Assembly: GCA_032622095.1 (NCBI GenBank)
Contig: CP136067.1
Span: 136,713,990-136,777,989, forward strand
Reading direction: 5' to 3'
DNA: 64,000 bases
From: Siphonodentalium dalli
Lineage: Eukaryota; Mollusca; Scaphopoda; Gadilida; Siphonodentaliidae
Each line of letters begins with the position of its first letter. The stretch's first letter is position 1. Made by a program: the position numbers and the translations under genes. Shown here piece by piece: positions 55,290 through 64,000 of the stretch. The notes under the pieces are model-generated. The model was not told the origin of the DNA and searched no databases. It was given only the letters and a program-made list of their open reading frames with translations.

Positions 55290-56300
55290 TAGCCGAGTGC
55301 TTACCCGTCCGCTCTGAAACTAATGTTGTCCTTATATACTACCAAACACATGCATGCAGTGTTCAAAATATAAAACACTTGATTCGCGATTTGCCATTTT
55401 TTTCCCATTTACGAGTTTCGGTGGAATTTGCCAAAAGCCTCGACCCTCCCCGGGGAGTACGCCACCTCTCCGTTGGACAGGTTACTTTTATCGTAGAGCG
55501 GACATACCTATAGTATATCGGTGAACATATTCATGCATTTGCCTGGCTCCTTGATAAGTCCGTTTGAATTTGCGTCATAAAGAGTGGGTTTGAATTTGAG
55601 TAATATATATCACCCGTTAACAACGTTACACGCTACCAGGGTTAAACCGTCCACTCTGAAACTTTGAAAAGCATACTAATCTTGCGTTTAGATACTATTA
55701 ATCACATCCACTCGTCGAAAAGTTTTTATCTCAATATCTGATTTTCGGAGTAATTTTCCCCATTTGATTTTCGGTGGAATTTGCCAAATCTGAACCCACC
55801 CCGACACAAACACTCCGTTGAGCAGGTTGCGTTTATAGTAGAGAGGTCAAATTTTGGAGGCGTACCTACATTATACCGGCTTACATGCCACTGCATTAAA
55901 CTCGCTCCTTCATTAGCCCGTTTGGATGTGGGGCTAAAAATAGGTTAGTGATAGACTACTTAAGTATACATATTTATGTTATATAGCGTTGTCACGAGTA
56001 AACCGTTCCATCTGAAAATGAGAAAATCGCACTGTGAATGCGCGTGAACACTACCCATCAGATATACTCGTAAAAAAAAAAAATATCTCGATGTTTGAAT
56101 CCCCCCCCCCCCCCCCCCTTGCAATTTTCGTGGAATTTTCCTAAAGTCTCAACCCACCCGACTCGCATTCTCCGTTGGGCAGGTTACTTTTAAAGTATAG
56201 CGGTCACACTGTTGGGACGTACATACAGTATGTCAACGTACCTGCTACGACATTATCTTGCTTTTTAATTAGCCGATTTGGATTTGGCGGAAAAAATAGG
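55290..56300 (+). repeat. Degenerate tandem repeat, three units of about 350 bp
   Basis: Each unit has 'ccgt(c)c(c/a)(g/t)ctctgaaa', 'ttcggtggaatttgccaaa', 'ctccgttgg(a/g)caggttact' and 'ttag(c)ccg(a)tttggat'. The third motif falls at 55470, 55811 and 56170. A 19-bp poly-C run lies at 56101-56119. Old and non-coding. Confidence 0.7.
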
Positions 56301-57000
56301 TGCAATATTTCCGCACCCCGTAACGCGGAAAGTCCTGGGAAAAACATTTTTAAGCAGTATATTCGGGTCCGGATCACTCGTCCAATTCGGAATATGCAGT
56401 AAACAATTTAGAGCGCTGGTTTATTCATCTTAGTGTATAGTGTGTCCCTATTTATGTGCGGTAACTCCTCAGGGAAAGCGCGGACACAATTTTTGATGCC
56501 CGTGGTCAGTAGGGCATATCGAGGTGTGGATACGGTCCAATGTTCGATGCCCTGCTCCTTCCTTATAATTTCCGAGATAATAAAATGACATTTTTTCATA
56601 TAAAGGGAGATAACTCCGCGGGGAAACGCGGACAATATTTGTTATATGAAAAAGAGTTGGAACTCATTAGCCCCAACATACGTACCAAATTTTAGTATGC
56701 TACTCCTCATACTTTCAGATATTAGGGCGTCGCAAAATCGTGGAGAATAATAATAATAATGAAAAATAATCGAAAAAGGGCCATAACTCCGTCAAGAAAC
56801 ATTGGGCCGAAATCCGAATACCTTTATTTTTACTTAACCTTAGATGCCTATATTCTCTAGAGATTTCGCGTTCCTACTGCGATTAGTTTCTGAGTATTTC
56901 CAAATAAACGGAAAACGACCCCAATAGAAAAAATATATACTTCCTTGGTTACACCATGGAAGTATAATAATGACCAGTTTTATATAGCGATTAACCAATT
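56301..57000. repeat. Dispersed repeat of 'gggccataactccg' type
   Basis: Two diverged units with '(g)gagataactcc(g/t)c(g/a)gggaaa(c/g)cgcgga' at 56455-56490 and 56604-56636, then 'agggccataactccgtcaag' at 56778. Phrases of this kind occur throughout bivalve repeat landscapes (recollection). A relative is at 62684. Confidence 0.5.
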
Positions 57001-59404
57001 ACTTGCTCTAGCTAACACGCTTGGTGCAATATTACCCCAGTCATTTGTACAAGCCACCCAATAAACCGGCTGCAGCCATTGCAGGCGCTGCTCTAGTTTG
57101 ATCAGAACATGCTCTGATACTCACCAGTATGACAAGCTGACTGGTACTCTTTTAACGCATGGGTGATGCGAAGCCGACACAGTACGAGCGACCTTGCTCA
57201 AGGGTCACAACTTGGCGCGGGTTTTGAAACAGCGAGCAATCCGACAATTGCACGTCTCTCAAAGCGGCCAAGCCACTGTTATGTGGAGACCCAATAACCG
57301 GCGACGCGCTGCGAACCCATATCGATGTGTTTACAGCGAATACACGCTAACCACAGAGTCGTTATCTCGTGGGAATCCGGGTTCAGAATCTGGATTCAGA
57401 TTACAGATTAGACCCCGTACGACTTGGTTCGGTAAACGAACAGACCAGAAATTGGCAGAATCAGTAAACGAACAGACCGTAATCTCAATCTCGGGGTAAT
57501 CCAGATTCGGATTCGGATTCCGATTACGGACTCAAATGTTCGTAATGTAAACAAACCGAGATTTCGCCACCTCGGAGTTTAAAAACACAATAAAACATAA
57601 GAATCCGTCTCTTGTGTACAAATTATTGCAGAATATAAACGATCTATATCAAAGAATTTTAAATGCGGAGACAAATTTGTTTTATCGAATGAAAACTGGG
57701 AGAATATTACTGAAATTAGCCAAATAATAACGCTATTGATAGTAACGCTGGGGGAGCACTTCGGTTGATGGCGAAGCAAATCATTGTCGATTTCATTGTC
57801 ACTTTCATATGTCCATTTCATAATTCCATCCATAAAATACCGCCCGAACGCATGTCGATTTCGAATTCGGCGGATACGTCACCATTGACCGAATTCATGT
57901 GAATCTGCATGGATATGTCTTCTGCTGTGTTCGTTATTATAATGTTTCTTCTTATCCAAGAAATAGTAGGATTATATGATATCGATGGATTATCAGCTAC
58001 ACGTATGTATTATCTAGTCTTATAGCAATTTCATGTTTAAAATGTTTTGTTTCGTTAAATGCAGTCGTTTTGCACAATAGTCTCTGTATAGGCATTTTTT
58101 GGCCAACGTGCTGTACATTAGTTGGAAAATAAAGCTTTGCTCATGAAGCTAATGTTGTGGTCTTGTGATCGCAGGTGAACTGCATCTCCCAATCGCACAA
58201 ACAAAAATGTAAAGCTTATTCTAGGATCTCTGGACTATATAGTGGAAATGTCAGTCAATTTATTGATTAAGTACCCACACGTACAAGTTCTAGGGACGTA
58301 GCTAGAGGTTTCCTCAAATTTCCGGCCAACTGCACCTCCCCCCATTGAACCAAACATCAATCTCACAGGTTCGCAGAATTCCATTTGCACCCCTTGGAAA
58401 TAGACAACCTGACACACACTAGATTGGAAAATTACCAACTTTTACTGCTTGAAAAAATCAAACAATGAGAACAATTACAACCTATATATGGTGTCAAATT
58501 AATGTCCCACTAATGTTGTGTCATGCATGAAATGTACCAAAGTTTAGTTTAAACATATTTATTTCAAATATTTGTCAAATTTAGATAACACATGATATAT
58601 AACACATACATTTGTTTATACATACAATGGGATTGGAGGATAAGTGCTGACTGACTGAAGGGTATGTTATTACACTGAAAAAATAAATAATTAGTAATGG
58701 CAAAGCAACATGACTACCAAAACAAGTTGAACATATATACAGATCACCGGTCACCCCCTCTCTCGAGTTAGTCATAAGTTTGTATATGTATTTATTTAAA
58801 ATCGGGTTTGTTTGTTGCGTTTGCTGGCTTGTACATGTACGTATCATTATTTGGAACAGTTAGTCAAAAGAATCCTGATTTTTCCTCACGTATGAATGAC
58901 TGCACAGCTAAGCAAATTGCACCAAAGTTCGGGGGAAGGTCGAGACATACAACCAACCCCTGTCGCCACGTCCCTGTGCAACTGACAAGTTTCGTGTGTT
59001 CTTCACAACATCTTCGGAATTTGATTCAGGAGGCCTAGAGCTGTTAGAATTAAATGCTTGCCCTCATCAATAAACACACTTTAACTTGAAAAAAAGATGC
59101 GATTAAGTCGGATTGGCAGCAAATTATGTGCCGTGTATATACGCATAGAAGAAAAGCATGACTTTCACAACAAACGTGAACTTTATAAATATAAGATACA
59201 AATGATACTTGTATCAAATACGTGAGCCATGTTTGACGCTGGTAGAACATTAAACATAGTTTCGGAGACCACGTGGATTTCAAAATCTGACCTAAAATCG
59301 GGAATTAGCCCCGTCCCCGTAATCGGCTTTGGATTCTGAATCGGGATTCCCACCAAATAACGACTCTGGACCACGGAGCTCCATGTGAGGGTTCGTAGTT
59401 ATTG
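57001..59404. other. Unassigned DNA bounded in part by an inverted repeat
   Basis: 'agagtcgttatctcgtggga' at 57356 faces 'tcccaccaaataacgactct' at 59348-59367. The match continues for about 45 bases at roughly 75%. Inside lie (GATTCG)n text at 57506-57524 and a possible hAT-like pair, agggacgtagctag (58291) and gccacgtccct (58966). No coding frame I would defend. Confidence 0.4.
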
Positions 59405-59407
59405 CAT

Positions 59408-59502
59408 TTTCACTTCCTTATCGTGCATGGGCGTTTGGATGTTCACTTCCTTGTCGTGCATGGGCGTTTGGATGTTCACTTCCTTGTCGTGCATGGGCGT
59501 TG
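59408..59502 (+). repeat. 33-bp tandem repeat, three copies
   Basis: cacttcctt(a/g)tcgtgcatgg and gcgtttggatgtt repeat with starts at 59411, 59444 and 59477. The period is a multiple of three and keeps a frame open, but there is no other sign of a gene. Confidence 0.85.
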
Positions 59503-60240
59503 GCAAACAACTACAATGTTATAACAATGTTCAAGTTGATTCCCCAGAATACGCTGTTTGCTCCAATCGAAATATAAATAAAGTCGTCTTCAAGTTTTAT
59601 TAAATTGCCGCCTTCCATTAGGCTTGCTTGTTTAGCTCTTGAACTTAAAATTATATCGGTGGCGAAATAACAGGACTTAAAGTGATGTGAAACACTCCGG
59701 TAGGGTGATCAAATAGAAATGGAGAATAATCCTGTTAAAGGTAGTTATTTTTACAAATATTGTATCTGAATTGACAACACACACCGTCATTCTTATATAT
59801 ATTAATTAAATGCAGCGACTGTCGATGGCGAAATCGTTTACGTTAGTTTATCGCGGATAGAAGCGTCCCGGTTCGAGTAGTAAATATTTACAATTTAGCG
59901 TAGTTCAGACAATGTTTTCTGTAGAGTGGTACGGTCGATTTTCTTGAGATTTTCGGTGATGTTAGTAGAATGCTACATTCCTCCAGTTGGCATAGCACCT
60001 GAATACTAACTTATCAGTTTCATGCACCCGAACAAGTACATAATATGTCTTTAAGCCGAGAGCCAGTTAAGTTCTTTTTGTGCAACATTGAACATTCGAT
60101 GCCCAAACTGAGGCTGAAGGGGTCACTCTCACCAACAAGACAGTCAATGACCGTGGAGACGCTCACCAGACTGTAAAGACTGGGACTAGGAAGACCACAA
60201 GAAATAGTACTTGTCAAAATCATTTTAAAACAAGTAGTCC
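59503..60240. other. Unassigned DNA
   Basis: A minus-strand frame of 85 residues (60277-60020) ends NLTGSRLKDILCTCSGA. I do not recognise it. agggacgtagctag at 60246 marks another possible hAT-like end. Confidence 0.4.
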
Positions 60241-60559
60241 TAAAGAGGGACGTAGCTAGTGGGTCTCCATTAAGCACTTTTAAATTTTCAACTGCATGGC
60301 CCTGATCACCCCCACCCTACATAGTCTGCTCCCACCCAACTGAAGTGAACAGACTCCCAAAAGAAGCAAACACACTCTCAAGTTCGTAAAATTCCTTTGC
60401 ACATGTTGGAATTGTACAACTGATACCTCAAGCTATCGTAACTGTTGCAAAGTTCCAGGGTGGCATGCCACCCCCCCCCCCCTTTTTAATGGTGGACCGC
60501 AATCAAACAGACATTGATCCCAACTCTCCATAGACCATATACACCAAATGTCATTTCTT

Positions 60560-61008
60560 GACTGGTTGAACCCATTTAAAAAAATCAGTAACCCAGTCCC
60601 AAGTAACAAAAAGACCCTCCATACCAATGTCCATACTACATATAAGCTAAATATGCCTGGTGGGTCTCGAGGAGGAGCCATTTTAAGAATTAAAATAGGG
60701 TCGCACCCATATTTGACCTGGCGACACCATTTTAACAAGTATGAATACCAGTGACCCAAGGACTCTCCATACCAAATATATGCTAAATATGCCAAATGGT
60801 TCTTGAGACGATGTTTTAATAATAACTATTAAGGGAAAGAATTATGTCCATGACTCTGCCCCTATTTGACCCAGTGATCCAATTCTGAATCAAATCTGAA
60901 TCCCAGTCACCCATACCAAAAATAAGCTGAATAGGCCTGATGGTTCTTGATACGAAGACGTTTTAAGAATTACAATGAATGGATAAGTTATGTCCCTGGC
61001 TCCCTATG
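60560..61008 (+). repeat. Dispersed repeat with 'tatttgacccagtgac' units, part 1
   Basis: Units of about 140 bp contain 'cccctatttgacccagtgat', '(g)aatcccagtcaccc(a)', 'ccataccaaa(t/a)ataagct' and 'ggttcttga(g/t)ac'. The same units resume at 62935-63390. The two parts could be one old element split by the 1.9 kb between them. Confidence 0.6.
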
Positions 61009-61009
61009 G

Positions 61010-61092
61010 GAGGCTCGCATTTATAAGAGAAAGCACTGTTACATGATATTTAATGCTGCACCAGGGGAGCTCCCCTCATGAAAGGGTATATA
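61010..61092. repeat. Right end of a MITE related to 48717-48983
   Basis: 'ccctatgggaggctcgcatt' through 'tcatgaaaggg' matches the right portion of that MITE (tgggagactcgcatat and its terminal ATTAAAGGC region) and the CCCTTTCATGA end. The left part is missing. Confidence 0.55.
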
Positions 61093-62670
61093 AATAATGG
61101 CCTAACTGTCAGATTCACACTTGGCTTTGGAATTAGCTTGTTATCATAAGTCACATGTCATTTAGGTAAAAATAAAATAAAAAATACCTATGTTTAGGGT
61201 TTCCCTACCTACCCTAGAAAAAGGTGCCTATCCAAAACTTTTTATTGGACTGTAGGCACAGATTTTTATTTTTTGCTAAGTGGGAAGGGCTTCGAAAGGT
61301 ATCTTACCCATTTTCAAACCTATCCTATAAAAAAGATTTAGAAGTTTTAGTCTAGTGCTCTGGCTAATTCAGGATTAACAATATTTAGTATTGAACCTTT
61401 CAATTAATCTGAATTGTGAAGCTTTCTAGATTGAATTGTCAATGACCCAATAGAATTCAGAATAAAAAAATATAAATATATATTCCCTACCTACCTACCC
61501 TAATTATTTTGGACCATGTAACCCTAAACACAGGTATTATTTTGTTTGGCCTTATATACAACTCTCTACCAGGCAGATATATCTAACACATCAATCAAAG
61601 CTTTCACTCCAAGCATATTTTGTTAATACTGCCATCTCATTAATCACCTTAGCCAGCACAATGTGACTTCTATACCAGTATACTGTTATTAAAGTAAACA
61701 TTCTGTCTACTCTGGAACCCTGCTCTAAGTGTCTGCTGTTTGCATGTTCTTGATTTTAGACTGATTTAAATCAAATTTGGTGTGGTCAACCTGATGGCTG
61801 TTATAATGGTGTTAGTTGTTTTGTTCTAATAAGTTTAAACAAAAAATTAAATATGAGCAAGGAATTAAATATTAATTAAAATTTAAAAAAATATATAAAA
61901 CCAAAAATATTAAAATTATGATTTTTTTTTTAGTATTTGTTTTTTTGTGTGTGGTTAAATTGAGAAAGGTGTTCAATCTAAAAAAAATGTATTTTTTAAA
62001 AAGAGTTATGAATTTATTGTGTCTGACATTTGCAGAATAAGGTCCCCAAAAGGTGAATTTAATGACACTAATCGGCAAGGTGGGCTAGCATTACCGAATT
62101 CATTCTCAGTCTGATTAGGCCATTGAATTAGGCCTCAACGGCCAAAGAAACCTAGGAACAGATTGAAGTTCTACAGTTGAAATTGGTGATGCACACCCAT
62201 TGAACACCTCAATTATGCATTTTATCTTCTGCAAATTAGGGGGACATTGAAACTGAACAGGTAGGAAAAAGTCAAAAAGTAACTAAAACAACAATTCAAT
62301 TTGATACTTAGGATACTTCCCAGAAGATGAGGCCTAAGCAGAATTAGGTCCCTGTAGGATGTATTTGGTTATGCTAGCCTGCTGTACGGGTTAGCAACAC
62401 TAAATTCACCACCTGTGGACCTCATTCTGCAAATGTCAGACGCACTATGTCCAGGCTTGAAGAAATGAACAATGGACTATTCCTATTTATTCTTGTAGAA
62501 TATGTGTTTAACTAATGTCATGTCATGTAATGACAGATGGTAAACTGGTCTGCAAGCAAGCAGTCTTCAGCCAGAGTATCAGGTGTCCACACTGATAAAT
62601 TGGCTTCTTCAATAATACAGGCTTCAGTGTTATCATGTTCTCTTAAAAAATCATAGTGCATAGCAAAGAG
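61093..62670. other. AT-rich unassigned DNA
   Basis: It includes a relative of the 44262-44420 repeat at about 61740-61860 and a short repeat, 'ctaccctaga/ctaccctaat', near 61205 and 61494. 62030-62130 and 62390-62450 share an inverted word 'acctcattctgcaaatgtca/gacatttgcagaataaggtc'. No gene. Confidence 0.45.
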
Positions 62671-62679
62671 GTGTGAATT

Positions 62680-63480
62680 ATAAAGGGCCATAACTCTGTT
62701 AAAATATATCGGATCAAACCCATATTTGAACTTGATATGTATAGAAGTGTCAAAAATTCATATACCAATCAGATGAAAAATGTTTGAGTAATCCTGTCTT
62801 GGATGAATTCTATATAAAAACAAGAGTGGAAGGGTTAAATAAACAATACCAAAATCCATACAGATGAAGAATGTGCTAAGAAAAAATCTAGGTAAGAAAT
62901 ATGAGGCTGTGATGTGTCTAAAAAAAATCAAAGGTCAAAATGCAAAAATGTTATTTTTTGTTTTTAGAGTTATGTCCCTGGCTGTGCCCCTATTTGACCC
63001 AGTGACCCCATTTGAACAAATCTGAACCCCAGTCAACCAAGGTCCCTCCGTACCATATATAAGCTAAATCAGCTTGAGAAAAAGTCATTATAAGAATTAC
63101 TATGAGTTATGGCCCTGATTTCTCAATTAATCAACCTGGTGACCTCATTTGAACAGATCTGAATGTGAGTCAGCTAGGGAACATCCACACCAAATATGAA
63201 CCCATTAGGCCTTATAGTTCTGGAAAAGAAGTCTTCTAAGAATTACTATGAAGGAATACAGTTGTGGCCCTGCTTTCGCAACTATTTGACCCAGTGACCT
63301 CATTTGAACAAATCTGAATGAGAGTCACCTAGGGAACATCCGCACCAAATATGAACCAATTCGGTCTTACGGTTCCAGAGGAGAAGATGTTCAAAGAATT
63401 GTTGACGGACGGACGGACGGACGGACAGACGGACGACGGATGAGTAGTGATGACTTTTGCTCCACCGGAGACTTCGTCTC
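62680..63480 (+). repeat. Dispersed repeat with 'tatttgacccagtgac' units, part 2, with terminal hairpin
   Basis: 'gggccataactctgttaaaa' opens the segment. Three units follow with 'tttgacccagtgacc(t/c)cattt' and 'aacaaatctgaa(t/c)'. A (GGAC)n tract lies at 63403-63430. The end is the hairpin ccggagacttcgtctcaggt followed by gagctaaaaaa. This GACGG-tract plus 'caggtgagctaaaa' end is a familiar terminus of bivalve dispersed repeats (recollection). Confidence 0.6.
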
Positions 63481-63529
63481 AGGTGAGCTAAAAAAGTGAT
63501 GAAGGGTACACAGGTTTGAACTTGAACTG

Positions 63530-64000
63530 AAGTGATTTTTATTGATAAATTAAATTATGCATATTATACACAATAACAACGGGGCTATGTAGAAGGCATG
63601 GCTTATGGGCCAGAGCCCTATAATAGCATGATAAATACAATAATGAATATAAACTGAGTGCAGGTAGGTGCAAGGATTGGGGAGAGTTGGGGCTGGTGAG
63701 GGGGGCGCAAGATTACATGGTGTGCATAATATGTTGGGCGATGCTCATAAAGTATATATATTAAGTCAACTCCAAGAACAATTTAAAATGTTTTATGTGA
63801 ATGTCAAGGATGTGGCTGTACAATCAGTGGACCTCATTTAGGTTTGAGATATGTGGTAGTTTAGTTTATACTTTCAGATTTAAGTTTAGAATTGGCCATT
63901 GATACGGCTGAATTATTGTACTCGTTTTCTTATAAAGTAATCTTTTAAATATTTAAGGTATTCTGGGCTACTAATTTTAATGCGTAGTGTGCAGTCTGCG
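63530..64000 (-). other. Possible LINE 3' region on the minus strand
   Basis: Read on the minus strand, the stretch ends 'caataaaaatcacttcagtt' with AATAAA at 63537-63542. It carries 'ggctctggcccataagccat', a phrase I associate with LINE 3' UTRs. No coding frame reaches into the window, so the call is weak. Confidence 0.25.

Noticed and set aside
60020-60277. 85-residue minus-strand frame ending NLTGSRLKDILCTCSGA
   Set aside because: No recognised domain, no second exon or start context, and possible hAT-like ends nearby.

Overview
The window looks like accessory DNA from a marine invertebrate nuclear genome, most likely a mollusc and probably a bivalve. The reasons are an AT-rich, intron-bearing sequence, many non-LTR retrotransposon tails, palindromic MITEs, and dispersed repeats of the 'gggccataactc' and 'caggtgagctaaaa' kinds familiar from bivalve genomes. 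I see no bacterial operons, rRNA, CRISPR or virus-like elements. Only one host gene is visible: two exons of a cysteine-rich, secreted-type protein (46358-46492 and 48194-48462) with matching phase-1 splice sites.

Layout. 1-192 is the open end of a protein-like frame, perhaps a LINE tail. 1742-9300 holds dispersed repeats, hairpins and a long degenerate tandem array. 9311-9830 (minus) is a reverse-transcriptase tail. 11826-30318 is a large tandem duplication. Copy 1 is 11826-18050 and copy 2 is 18051-30318. Each copy carries a LINE C-terminal ORF, an array of about 190-bp repeats, twin hairpins and the 5' part of an L1/Tx1-like LINE. Copy 2 is longer because a 5.5-kb foldback-type transposon (20486-25991) sits in it, with the empty site preserved in copy 1 near 14258. 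Copy 1 has also lost about 520 bp. The L1/Tx1-like LINE is fullest in copy 2 (29458-32460), ends in an A-rich tail and is flanked by a 13-bp target duplication. It split an older modular repeat.

32461-36760 and 49405-53260 are two clusters of modular elements joined head to tail. Each has a short 'actagc' head with a hairpin, tandem cores of 122 bp or about 110-223 bp, a microsatellite and an AT-rich tail. Architecturally they resemble pearl/HINE-type elements, which is an inference. Between the clusters lie a second reverse-transcriptase tail (37540-38250, minus), several degenerate arrays (38620-43085), piggyBac-type TTAA-flanked MITEs and the host gene. 54192-54452 is a third reverse-transcriptase tail. 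The rest, to 64000, is dispersed repeats and unassigned DNA.

The sequence allows a relative history. The L1/Tx1-like LINE entered a modular element. A segment ending inside that LINE was then tandemly duplicated. Later the foldback element inserted into copy 2, and copy 1 suffered a deletion. The host gene lies in a dense MITE neighbourhood: one MITE ends about 100 bp before its first visible exon, several lie in its intron, and one lies 19 bp after its stop codon.
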